Notes under the pieces: model-generated | Seen by the model: only the letters and a program-made list of their open reading frames with translations | Told to the model about the DNA's origin: nothing | The model's database searches: none | Part shown: piece by piece, positions 16,570 through 23,684 of the stretch | Position numbering within the stretch: position 1 is the stretch's first letter | How the letters are laid out: each line of letters opens with the position of its first letter | Made by a program: the position numbers and the translations under genes | DNA from: Prolixibacteraceae bacterium | GTDB lineage: Bacteria > Bacteroidota > Bacteroidia > Bacteroidales > Prolixibacteraceae | Direction of reading: 5' to 3' | DNA length: 30,610 nt | NCBI GenBank assembly: GCA_027858145.1 | Contig: JAQIDF010000211.1 | Span: forward strand, 1-30,610

Positions 16570-16621
16570 TGCGGATGGTAAGAGTCGAACTTACTGTTTC
16601 TCCCTCTTTGAGTTCATCCGC
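16570..16621 (-). ncRNA. tRNA-like element lacking an anticodon arm
   Basis: On the minus strand a 7-bp acceptor stem (GCGGATG with CATCCGC, all pairs perfect) encloses AA, a 3-bp D stem (CTC/GAG) with a 7-nt loop containing GG, then only AAACA, then a perfect 5-bp T stem (GTAAG/CTTAC) with loop TTCGACT, and A at the discriminator position. The T arm matches the canonical GTTCGANTC box. An ordinary tRNA has about 25 bases (anticodon arm plus variable loop) where AAACA stands, so this cannot decode. No CCA is encoded. I recall that related genomes carry a tRNA (usually Trp) between tuf and secE. It is either a decayed tRNA or a retained structure, for example a substrate for RNase P and RNase Z that separates tuf mRNA from the secE transcript. 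Confidence 0.7.
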
Positions 16622-16622
16622 A

Positions 16623-16658
16623 AATACAGTTTCACCTGCAAGCAGATGAAACTGTATT
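16623..16658 (-). other. Hairpin between tuf and the tRNA-like element
   Basis: AATACAGTTTCA and its exact complement form a 12-bp stem, with a further 3 bp (CTG/CAG) inside after one mismatch and a small loop. It begins 23 bases past the tuf stop and ends one base before the tRNA-like element. The bases after it (TGCGG) are not a T tract, so it is not a standard terminator; it may protect the 3' end of tuf mRNA after processing. Confidence 0.6.
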
Positions 16659-16680
16659 AAATATTATAGAAATAATTCTA

Positions 16681-17868
16681 TTATTCCATGATCTGAGTAA
16701 CCTGACCAGCACCAACTGTACGGCCACCTTCGCGAATCGCAAACTGCAATCCTTCGTTCAGTGCCACAGGGTAAATCAAGTTAACCTCAACAGTTACGTT
16801 ATCACCAGGCATAACCATTTCACGACCTTCAGGAAGCATAATTTCGCCGGTTACATCAAGTGTACGCAAGTAGAACTGAGGACGATACTTGTTGTGGAAA
16901 GGAGTGTGACGACCACCTTCTTCTTTCTTCAACACATATACCTCTGCTTTAAATTTGGTATGTGGAGTAATTGTTTTTGGCTTAGCCAAAATCATTCCCC
17001 GTTTGATATCTTTCTTGTCTACACCACGCAACAACAAACCTACGTTGTCACCAGCCTGACCATCATCAAGAATCTTACGGAACATTTCAACACCAGTACA
17101 TACAGTCTTACGACCTTCAGCACCCAAACCAATAATTTCCATTTCATCACCGGTATGGATTACACCAGTTTCAATACGTCCGGTAGCAACAGTTCCACGT
17201 CCTGTAATTGAGAATACGTCCTCAACAGGCATTAGGAATGGTTTATCAACATCACGCTTTGGTAGTGGAATCCATGAATCACAAGCATCCATTAGCTCCA
17301 TAACTTTTTCTTCCCACTCAGCTTCACCATTCAAAGCACCTAATGCAGAACCCTGGATAATAGGAGCATCGTCGCCTTGGAACTGGTAGAAATCAAGCAA
17401 CTCGCGCAACTCCATTTCAACAAGTTCTAACAATTCAGGATCGTCTACCATGTCCACTTTGTTCATGAAAACAACAATTTTAGGTACATTCACCTGGCGA
17501 GCAAGAAGGATGTGTTCACGTGTTTGAGGCATCGGGCCATCTGTCGCAGCACATACTAAAATAGCACCATCCATCTGAGCAGCACCAGTTACCATGTTCT
17601 TAACATAGTCGGCGTGTCCCGGACAATCTACGTGTGCGTAGTGACGAGTCAATGTTTGATACTCAACGTGCGCTGTATTAATTGTAATACCCCGTTCTTT
17701 CTCCTCGGGAGCATTATCAATTGAATCAAACGCTTTAATTTCTGACAAACCTTTTTTTGCTAATACCGTTGTAATAGCAGCGGTAAGGGTGGTTTTACCA
17801 TGGTCAACGTGGCCAATAGTACCAATATTGACATGGTCTTTATCCCTATTAAATTTTTCTTTAGCCAT
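16681..17868 (-). CDS. tuf: Elongation factor Tu
   Basis: EF-Tu delivers aminoacyl-tRNA to the ribosome as a GTPase. The 395-residue protein has all GTP-binding motifs: GHVDHGKTTL (P loop), the RGITIN switch I, DCPGHADY (switch II), NKVD and the SAL motif (GSALGALNG). Domains 2 and 3 are intact (GTVATGRIETG; GGRTVGAGQV at the end). It follows tRNA-Thr after 77 bases and probably shares the promoter upstream of that tRNA. Confidence 0.99.
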   Translation of the reverse strand: MAKEKFNRDKDHVNIGTIGHVDHGKTTLTAAITTVLAKKGLSEIKAFDSIDNAPEEKERGITINTAHVEYQTLTRHYAHVDCPGHADYVKNMVTGAAQMDGAILVCAATDGPMPQTREHILLARQVNVPKIVVFMNKVDMVDDPELLELVEMELRELLDFYQFQGDDAPIIQGSALGALNGEAEWEEKVMELMDACDSWIPLPKRDVDKPFLMPVEDVFSITGRGTVATGRIETGVIHTGDEMEIIGLGAEGRKTVCTGVEMFRKILDDGQAGDNVGLLLRGVDKKDIKRGMILAKPKTITPHTKFKAEVYVLKKEEGGRHTPFHNKYRPQFYLRTLDVTGEIMLPEGREMVMPGDNVTVEVNLIYPVALNEGLQFAIREGGRTVGAGQVTQIME

Positions 17869-17945
17869 AACTTAAGATATTAGATAACGTTAACTAATTT
17901 TTATTATCTTATTTATATTTATCACTCTCTCTTTATTTCAATATG

Positions 17946-18017
17946 AGCCGATGACGAGAATTGAACTCGTGACCTCTTCCTTACCAAGGAAGCGCTCTAC
18001 CCCTGAGCTACATTGGC
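17946..18017 (-). tRNA. tRNA-Thr(GGU)
   Basis: A complete 72-nt cloverleaf on the minus strand. The anticodon stem CTTCC/GGAAG holds loop TTGGTAA, giving anticodon GGT (17983-17985). The D arm is GCTC/GAGC with a short 7-nt loop, and the T arm ACGAG/CTCGT has loop TTCAATT. The acceptor stem GCCAATG/CATCGGC has one A-C mismatch at the fourth pair. CCA is not encoded. A tRNA-Thr ahead of tuf is the usual arrangement in Bacteroidota. Confidence 0.93.
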
Positions 18018-18158
18018 AATGTTTAGGAATAGAACGAAATTTAAGTCTCTTCAAACAATTAGGGATTTTATGCCTTTAAATCACCTAAAAAACGTGTCTG
18101 AAAAATCGACTCAAAAAACAAACCCTTAACAGGTTACTTTATTTCTGAAAAGGGTTTG
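18018..18158 (-). other. Leader between promoter and tRNA-Thr
   Basis: About 135 bases of transcribed leader precede the tRNA. Apart from a 9-bp dyad at its start (CAAACCCTT at 18119-18127 and AAGGGTTTG at 18150-18158) I see no gene or strong structure. The leader would be removed by RNase P at the tRNA 5' end. Confidence 0.35.
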
Positions 18159-18193
18159 CAAATGTATAAATATTTTTAAATATTACACAAAAA
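18159..18193 (-). promoter_or_regulatory. Promoter for tRNA-Thr, tuf and downstream genes
   Basis: On the minus strand TTTTTG (18188-18193) is followed after 21 bases by TACATTTG (18159-18166), matching the Bacteroidota consensus TTG-N19..21-TAnnTTTG. Transcription would start near 18152, about 135 bases before the tRNA. It lies directly after the hpf stop. Confidence 0.65.
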
Positions 18194-18210
18194 TATCTAT
18201 TTTTTCTATT

Positions 18211-18513
18211 TTATTTCTCTTTAAGACGCTCCTTGTACTTAGTAAGTTGTTTTTTAGCTGCTTCAACTGCAAACGTTGTAGCCTCCTCAAATGTATCGGC
18301 ATGTTTCTTTGAGAACAAATAATCTTTTGAAGGGATCGAAAGTTTAATTTCTACTTCTTTATTATCGGCCGTTTCAGGTTTGATAACTTTAAGTATTACC
18401 TCGGCACTAATAATTCCATCGAAAAATGTTTCGAGTTTACTTACTTTTTTAGTTATAAAATCAACCAACTTTTGATCGGCTGTGAAATGAACGTCGTTAA
18501 TTTTGATATTCAT
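18211..18513 (-). CDS. hpf: Ribosome hibernation promoting factor (short HPF/RaiA family)
   Basis: A 100-residue protein of the S30EA family: MNIKINDVHFTADQKLVDFITKKVSKLETFF, the central beta strands and the C-terminal helix EEATTFAVEAAKKQLTKYKER. It binds the 30S decoding site and inactivates ribosomes in slow growth. Its length marks the short type without the dimerisation domain of long HPF. The start carries a strong Shine-Dalgarno sequence, AAGGAGG, six bases before ATG (18520-18526); this is exceptional in this genome. It follows the recombinase gene after 15 bases. Confidence 0.93.
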   Translation of the reverse strand: MNIKINDVHFTADQKLVDFITKKVSKLETFFDGIISAEVILKVIKPETADNKEVEIKLSIPSKDYLFSKKHADTFEEATTFAVEAAKKQLTKYKERLKEK

Positions 18514-18526
18514 AATGATCCTCCTT
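18514..18526 (-). promoter_or_regulatory. Strong Shine-Dalgarno sequence of hpf
   Basis: The minus strand reads AAGGAGGATCATT before the ATG, so seven bases match the anti-Shine-Dalgarno with a 6-base spacer; ATCA extends the match partly. Nearly every other start in the window lacks such a site. Confidence 0.8.
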
Positions 18527-18528
18527 TT

Positions 18529-19413
18529 TTAGCTTCTTGGATGAGCTTGTTTATATACTTGTTTCAATTTTTCAAAAGTAGTATGTGTGTAAATTTGAGT
18601 AGCAGACAAGTTTGCATGCCCCAGAAGTTCCTTTACTGCATTCAAATCGGCACCATTGTTCAGCAAGTGGGTAGCAAAGCTGTGACGTAATACATGTGGA
18701 CTTTTCTTTTTTATGGTTGTTACCATTGACAAGTATTTATTTACAACCCGGTAAATCAATTTATCGTACACCGGTTTTCCTTTTGAAGTTAAAAAAAGAA
18801 ATTCACATTCGTCGTTTATTTCTGTTCTTAATTTTACGTATTCTTCGATATGCGATTTAACTTCTTTGGGAAAAGGAATTATCCGTTCTTTTTGACGCTT
18901 CCCTTCAACCTTAATTAAATAAGCATTTAAATCGACATGATTTACAGTGAGTGTTTTTAACTCGGCAAGCCGAATGCCTGTTCCGTACAACATCGAGATT
19001 ATAAGCTTATCACGCACACCTGTAAAGTCATTCGGGAAAACACCCAGATCGAGCAACTGATTTAAGCTCGCCTCACGCACATAAAAAGGCAGTTTTTTGG
19101 CCACTTTGGGAGTATTTACCAACTGAGCCGGATTATTCGTCACAACATCTTCGCGCATCAAGTACCTGAAAAATGATTTCAGAGTACTTATTTTTCGCCC
19201 AACCGACCGGGGATTGATACCCTCATCCATTAACGACATCACCCAACCTCTTATGTGTTTCGAGGTAACCTTTTTAACGTTAAAATCCCCGACCACATCA
19301 TTCATATATTGAATGAATTGATCGAGGTCCTTTTTATACGCGACAAGTGTATGTTTTGAACAACGCTTCTCGTATTGTAAGTATTTTATATAATCAGCAA
19401 CAAGCAACATCAA
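18529..19413 (-). CDS. Tyrosine recombinase XerC/XerD family
   Basis: A 294-residue site-specific recombinase with an N-terminal SAM-like core-binding domain (residues ~1-90) and a catalytic domain holding all active residues: R148 (GTGIRLAEL), K172, H240 and R243 (SPHVLRHSFATH), H266 (LLGHANL) and Y275 (TQIYTHTT). It most likely resolves chromosome dimers at dif together with a partner. The position rpsU-xer-hpf is the common one in Bacteroidota and argues against a mobile integrase. I cannot say from the sequence whether it is the XerC or XerD partner. No Shine-Dalgarno precedes the ATG; the second Met is an equal alternative. Confidence 0.92.
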   Translation of the reverse strand: MMLLVADYIKYLQYEKRCSKHTLVAYKKDLDQFIQYMNDVVGDFNVKKVTSKHIRGWVMSLMDEGINPRSVGRKISTLKSFFRYLMREDVVTNNPAQLVNTPKVAKKLPFYVREASLNQLLDLGVFPNDFTGVRDKLIISMLYGTGIRLAELKTLTVNHVDLNAYLIKVEGKRQKERIIPFPKEVKSHIEEYVKLRTEINDECEFLFLTSKGKPVYDKLIYRVVNKYLSMVTTIKKKSPHVLRHSFATHLLNNGADLNAVKELLGHANLSATQIYTHTTFEKLKQVYKQAHPRS

Positions 19414-19468
19414 TTGGGCTTTTAATTTAAACAGAACAAATACTCAATTAGTTCTGGAAAACCCAAAC

Positions 19469-19660
19469 TTAATCTTCTTCTCTTTGCAACTGCTCTATAT
19501 AAATAGCCTTTTGTATTTCTTCACGTCGTTCTACCGAAGGCTTTGTAAATGCCTGCCGACTACGCAAGTCTTTAATAACGCCTGTTTTTTCAAATTTTCT
19601 TTTGAAACGTTTCAATGCGCGCTCTACGTTTTCACCTTCTTTTACAGGAACTACAATCAT
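19469..19660 (-). CDS. rpsU: 30S ribosomal protein S21
   Basis: A 63-residue basic protein with the family pattern MIVVPVKEGENVERALKRFKRKFEKTGV and RRRE-like helix SVERREEIQKAIYIEQLQRE. In Bacteroidota S21 helps hide the anti-Shine-Dalgarno end of 16S rRNA, which explains why starts here lack Shine-Dalgarno sites. It is the first gene of rpsU-xer-hpf, with a good promoter upstream; no Shine-Dalgarno is present at its own start (CAATATTAATC before ATG). Confidence 0.95.
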   Translation of the reverse strand: MIVVPVKEGENVERALKRFKRKFEKTGVIKDLRSRQAFTKPSVERREEIQKAIYIEQLQREED

Positions 19661-19703
19661 GATTAATATTGTTTTATGTGTTATTTTTATCCAAATCGGA
19701 GCG

Positions 19704-19734
19704 CAAATTTAGCAATCATTTGAAAGTTTTCAAA
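19704..19734 (-). promoter_or_regulatory. Promoter of the rpsU-xer-hpf operon
   Basis: On the minus strand TTTG (19731-19734) and TAAATTTG (19704-19711) are 19 bases apart, a full match to the Bacteroidota consensus. Transcription would start near 19697, about 37 bases before the rpsU ATG. Confidence 0.7.
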
Positions 19735-19763
19735 CATATTTCAATTTTTTTATCTCAAATCTA

Positions 19764-20738
19764 TTATTTCATCGCTTTTGGATATTCCACTTTAACAGTA
19801 AGGTAGGGCTTCAGCTTATTAAATACGGACTGTGAAAGAACTGAATCTCTAAGCAAACCGGAAACTGACTTGTATTCACCGCTCCGGGATCGATAGTCTA
19901 TAACATCACGTGCCTGGTAATAACTGCAATATGGATGCTTTTTTAAATCATCTACACTACAAAAATTAATATTAATCTTCTTTATATAATTAGTGTCAGC
20001 CCTCACATAAGGCAATACAGCCTGATATGTTTCTTCAGAAAGATTATAAACCTCCTGCAACTGCTCAATACTATGGAAACCGCTAAGATAATTTCTAAAA
20101 TTACATATTCTTGAGGCGAATACAGAGCCAATTCCGGGCAATTGTTTTAAGGAAGTTGTATCGGCAGTATTCAAATCAATTACCCCGACAGCTAAGCGAT
20201 TACTTCTCCCTTCATCTCTAAAATAGTTCGTATCGGCTTTTACATGTTTTATTTTATCTCTATTGGTATTTTCACTGCCTCTTTTATGATCCTTTTCGGG
20301 TATTGCAACATACGCTTTTAATTGTGAGAATAAAACAGAATCCAAGCCATAAACCTTTTTCATATCATCAGCATCATGAAATACAGCCCCACTTTTTCGG
20401 TAATTAATGAATATATTTGCCGTTTTATCCTCAAAACCTAATTTCAACAAATCGGAATAACTTACCCTATTCGGATCAAAATAGAAAGGTTGAAATTCGA
20501 TAGCATTAAAACCAGAATCTTCACGCAACCCTGAAATTGAATCAGCTTGTTGTCCTGCTTTTTGTAAAAGTTCCATTTTTTGCGCAATCTCATCTGAAAA
20601 ATCATCATGTTCAATGAAACGGGGCAGCAAAATCTTTATGACAAGAACAAATACAAGTATTCCAACAAGAACAAACGATGCATTACGCTGCGCTTTTGAC
20701 ATAAACATCAACTCATCAAAAAAATGTCGAAATCTCAT
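19764..20738 (-). CDS. ComEA-like helix-hairpin-helix protein, membrane-anchored
   Basis: A 324-residue protein from the ATG at 20738 (MRFRHFFDELMF); a TTG at 20759 is an unlikely longer start. A basic N-terminus is followed by one membrane helix (ASFVLVGILVFVLVIKILL), then a polar region and several ComEA-type repeats: FDPNRVSYSDLLKLGF, DLNTADTTSLKQLPGIGSVFASRICNFR and NINFCSVDDLKKHPYCSYYQARDVIDYR. The middle one has the helix-hairpin-helix LPGIG core. Such proteins bind DNA, sometimes in competence or DNA uptake, but no other competence gene is here. The third repeat lacks the Gly-x-Gly turn (HPYCSY), so it may not bind DNA. Confidence 0.8.
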   Translation of the reverse strand: MRFRHFFDELMFMSKAQRNASFVLVGILVFVLVIKILLPRFIEHDDFSDEIAQKMELLQKAGQQADSISGLREDSGFNAIEFQPFYFDPNRVSYSDLLKLGFEDKTANIFINYRKSGAVFHDADDMKKVYGLDSVLFSQLKAYVAIPEKDHKRGSENTNRDKIKHVKADTNYFRDEGRSNRLAVGVIDLNTADTTSLKQLPGIGSVFASRICNFRNYLSGFHSIEQLQEVYNLSEETYQAVLPYVRADTNYIKKININFCSVDDLKKHPYCSYYQARDVIDYRSRSGEYKSVSGLLRDSVLSQSVFNKLKPYLTVKVEYPKAMK

Positions 20739-20845
20739 CAGAATAGTTTTTCCAAACAAGATGAGACAATCTCTTAAAATTTAAGCCGATAATTTAAAAA
20801 AAATTGTTTTTTTTTAATGAAGAAACACTTTCAGGGGATAAACCC

Positions 20846-22213
20846 TTAAAAACGTATAATTCCAATGCTGTTCATTAACACTAATGCTATTGCAAAAGGA
20901 GCAATGTAACGAATAATAAACAAGTAAATGCGGTAATATGACGCTTTATAAAGTCCAAAAGATGTCAACTCTTCTTTGAGATGTTTTTTGCCGAACAACC
21001 ATGCAACAAAGACTACAATTAAGAGCCCCCCCAATGGCAACAACACATTTGAAGACACAAATTCAAGAACTCCAAAAAGGTTTACACCGGCAATTGAAAT
21101 TCCAGGTGCCTTGTGTAAAGATAAGCTTGAAAGAATACCTAATACAGCAATGCCAACAGAAGCTAATATTGTTGCCTTTTTTCTTGACATATTCAGTTCT
21201 TCCGAAAAATAGGCAACAACTACTTCAAGTATAGAAATGGTTGAAGTTAAGGCAGCAACAGTAAGCAAGAAAAAAAACAACAATCCAAAGATATAACCCC
21301 CTGCCATTTGTGAAAAAATATTTGGCAAGGTTAAAAACACTAAATCGGGCCCTGAAGCCGGACTTATCCCAAATGCAAATACGGCAGGAAATATAGCAAC
21401 GCCTGCCAAAATTGCAATAATAGTATCGGTGAAAGCAACAGCTACTGTTGCTTGCCCGAGATTTTCTTTCTTATTAATGTATGAACCGTAAGTTATTAAA
21501 GTTCCCATACCAATACTCAACGAGAAAAATGCCTGTCCCAAAGCTTCAAGTATGCTGGCTCCTGTTATTTTTGAAAAATCAGGCTCAAATAAAAATTTTA
21601 AACCTTCGGAGGCTCCGGGTAAAGTAATAGCCCGTATATCGAGGATGACAATCAAAACGACTAAAATCGGCATTAAAACTTTTGTAAACTTTTCGATACC
21701 TTTTTCAACACCTGTCATCACAACACTCCCCGAAATAACAATAAAAGAGATGGTCCACATCAACGGACGCCATCCGGTTGCCTGAAATGAATTGAACTGA
21801 CCAACAATTTCTCCGGGTGCTTTACCCGAAAATTGATCAGTAACGGCTTTTACCAGATATTCGAGGGTCCAGCCGGCCACAACACTGTAAAATGCATTGA
21901 TCATGAAAGCAGCAGCAATTCCCATTACCCCAACCCAAAACCATTTTTGCCCGGGTTTTAATGCCCTGAATGCACCAAAAGGATTTCGCTGTGTGCTCCG
22001 TCCAATGGTAAGCTCAGAAAGCATTACCGGTAAACCGATTAAAATGATGAATAGCAAGTATATTATCAGAAAAGCACCACCACCATTTTCTCCTGCGATA
22101 TAAGGGAAGCGCCAGATATTACCTAACCCTACTGCAGATCCGGCAGTTGCAGCAATAACGCCGAACTTGCTTCCAAAAGAATCGCGGTTGTCATTTCCAG
22201 AAATATGCGACAT
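20846..22213 (-). CDS. Sodium:neurotransmitter symporter (NSS/SNF) family transporter
   Basis: A 455-residue protein of about 11-12 membrane helices with the LeuT fold. The N-terminal signature AATAGSAVGLGNIWRFPYIA with NGGGAF is the Na+- and substrate-binding unwound helix 1 region; helix 6 to 8 segments (QAFFSLSIGMGTLITYGSYI; FTDTIIAILAGVAIFPAVFA) also match. It imports an amino acid or similar solute with Na+; substrate cannot be read. A sodium gradient from the decarboxylase pump in the same window could drive it. It stands 107 bases from the ComEA-like gene; no clear terminator between them. Confidence 0.92.
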   Translation of the reverse strand: MSHISGNDNRDSFGSKFGVIAATAGSAVGLGNIWRFPYIAGENGGGAFLIIYLLFIILIGLPVMLSELTIGRSTQRNPFGAFRALKPGQKWFWVGVMGIAAAFMINAFYSVVAGWTLEYLVKAVTDQFSGKAPGEIVGQFNSFQATGWRPLMWTISFIVISGSVVMTGVEKGIEKFTKVLMPILVVLIVILDIRAITLPGASEGLKFLFEPDFSKITGASILEALGQAFFSLSIGMGTLITYGSYINKKENLGQATVAVAFTDTIIAILAGVAIFPAVFAFGISPASGPDLVFLTLPNIFSQMAGGYIFGLLFFFLLTVAALTSTISILEVVVAYFSEELNMSRKKATILASVGIAVLGILSSLSLHKAPGISIAGVNLFGVLEFVSSNVLLPLGGLLIVVFVAWLFGKKHLKEELTSFGLYKASYYRIYLFIIRYIAPFAIALVLMNSIGIIRF

Positions 22214-22336
22214 TTACAAATCATTTAAAATTTTGCGCTAAAATAATAATATTGAAAAATTATGGTGCATCAATACATCATTTTATCGTTAGTGCAACAA
22301 AAATATTACATTTTAGTAAGTTGATTTAATGATATT

Positions 22337-22361
22337 AAAAAAGCCGGACTAAGCCGGCTTT
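22337..22361 (-). terminator. Intrinsic terminator of the type A aldolase gene
   Basis: AAAGCCGG and CCGGCTTT form a perfect 8-bp stem with loop CTTAGT on the minus strand, followed by a run of six T. It lies 25 bases after the aldolase stop. Confidence 0.88.
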
Positions 22362-22385
22362 GTGTTTCTTTACTGAATTGAATAA

Positions 22386-23465
22386 TTAATTTCGGTCTAA
22401 GCAGTTCAAATCATTAAACGCACTTTTAAGTCGCTCAATCATTGATTCCTGTGCTTTACGCAACCATACCCTTGGGTCGTAATATTTTTTATTCGGTTTA
22501 TCTTCGCCATCGGGATTACCGATTTGAGCTTGAAGATAATCATGGTTTTCAGCTTCATATTCTCTGACACCATCCCATGTTGCCCATTGTGTATCTGTAT
22601 CAATATTCATTTTTATAACGCCATAGCCAATTGCTTCACGAATATCTTCGTGAGAAGAACCGCTTCCCCCATGAAAAACAAAATTTACCGGCTTCTCATC
22701 CTTCAAACTATGTTTTTCTTTAATATAATCCTGAGAATTTTTCAGAATTTTCGGCTGTAATTTCACATTTCCGGGCTTATAAACACCATGAACATTTCCA
22801 AATGCAGCTGCAATTGTAAAGTTGGGTGAAACGGCTTTTAATGCTTCATAGAAACGGTTAACCTCCTCGGGCTGCGTATAAAGTAACGAATTATCGATTC
22901 CTGTATTATCAACGCCATCCTCTTCTCCGCCAGTAATGCCAAGTTCAATCTCCAGTAACTGGTCAATTTTACTCATCCGTTTAAAATAGCGGACACAAGT
23001 ATCAATATTTTCATCAAGGGGTTCCTCAGACAGGTCGAGCATATGAGAACTAAACAATGGTTTTCCGGTTTCGGCATAATGTTTCTCACTGGCCTCAATT
23101 AACCCATCAATCCAGGGAAGCAATTTTTTGGCCGCATGGTCAGTATGTAATATTACACGAACACCATAGGCCTCAGCTAAAGCGTGAACATGTTTAGCGG
23201 CAGCAACCGCACCAAGCACCTGCGCCTTTTGCCCTTCAAGCTTAAGCCCCTTGCCTGCAACAAATTGCGCACCTCCATTTGAAAACTGAATAATAACCGG
23301 AGAGTTTACAATTTTTGCAGTTTCCATTACTGCATTAATTGAATCGCTGCCAACCACGTTTACGGCAGGCAAGGCAAATTCATTTTCCTTTGCATATTCT
23401 AAAATATAATTCAAATCACTTCCGGTTACAACACCGGGCTTTACTACTTCGGATATAGATTTCAT
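22386..23465 (-). CDS. fbaA: Fructose-bisphosphate aldolase, class II type A
   Basis: A zinc enzyme of glycolysis/gluconeogenesis that splits fructose 1,6-bisphosphate into dihydroxyacetone phosphate and glyceraldehyde 3-phosphate. At 359 residues it matches E. coli FbaA almost position by position: catalytic D109 and zinc ligand H110 in HTDHAAKKLLPW, E181/E182 in GGEEDGVDN, H226 in NVHGVYKPG and H265 in FHGGSGSS, then MNIDTDTQWA. It stands alone between a terminator and a divergent promoter region shared with a second, type B aldolase. Confidence 0.96.
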   Translation of the reverse strand: MKSISEVVKPGVVTGSDLNYILEYAKENEFALPAVNVVGSDSINAVMETAKIVNSPVIIQFSNGGAQFVAGKGLKLEGQKAQVLGAVAAAKHVHALAEAYGVRVILHTDHAAKKLLPWIDGLIEASEKHYAETGKPLFSSHMLDLSEEPLDENIDTCVRYFKRMSKIDQLLEIELGITGGEEDGVDNTGIDNSLLYTQPEEVNRFYEALKAVSPNFTIAAAFGNVHGVYKPGNVKLQPKILKNSQDYIKEKHSLKDEKPVNFVFHGGSGSSHEDIREAIGYGVIKMNIDTDTQWATWDGVREYEAENHDYLQAQIGNPDGEDKPNKKYYDPRVWLRKAQESMIERLKSAFNDLNCLDRN

Positions 23466-23551
23466 TGCATTTTGTTTTTTGTGATAAACTTTTCATCATT
23501 AAAACACAAACCCGTATGAAATGTTTACTATGAGATTCTTATTACTGTTAA

Positions 23552-23584
23552 CAAAAGAATAATCATTAAAATTGTACCTACAAA
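23552..23584 (-). promoter_or_regulatory. Possible promoter of the type A aldolase gene
   Basis: On the minus strand TTTG (23581-23584) is followed after 19 bases by TATTCTTTTG, which deviates from TAnnTTTG by two extra bases. Its -33 element lies next to that of the plus-strand promoter, so the two promoters are back to back. Confidence 0.35.
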
Positions 23585-23587
23585 TCA

Positions 23588-23619
23588 TTGCTATAAAAGA
23601 CTCATTTTTTTTACTTTTG
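23588..23619 (+). promoter_or_regulatory. Promoter of the type B aldolase gene
   Basis: TTG (23588-23590), 21 bases, then TACTTTTG (23612-23619): a full match to the Bacteroidota promoter consensus. Transcription would start near 23626, inside a 6-bp hairpin TCCGTT-AGTG-AACGGA (23623-23638), about 60 bases before the ATG. Confidence 0.7.
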
Positions 23620-23684
23620 GCGTCCGTTAGTGAACGGATATTTAGCAATCACAAATATTTTTTAACAAATAAAACCAAAATCAA

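Noticed and set aside
18529..19413. Tyrosine recombinase as sign of an integrated element beside tRNA-Thr
   Set aside because: The gene is flanked by rpsU and hpf in the standard phylum order, there is no repeat of the tRNA 3' end and no phage or transfer genes, so it is a housekeeping Xer protein.
20795..20818. A-rich/T-rich inverted tract between the symporter and the ComEA-like gene as terminator
   Set aside because: The pairing is only A-T runs with no GC stem, so it would not stop transcription; it is probably just AT-rich spacer.
22299..22306. TATTTTTG (minus strand) as promoter of the sodium symporter gene
   Set aside because: No TTG at the proper distance upstream; support is too weak to list it as a feature.
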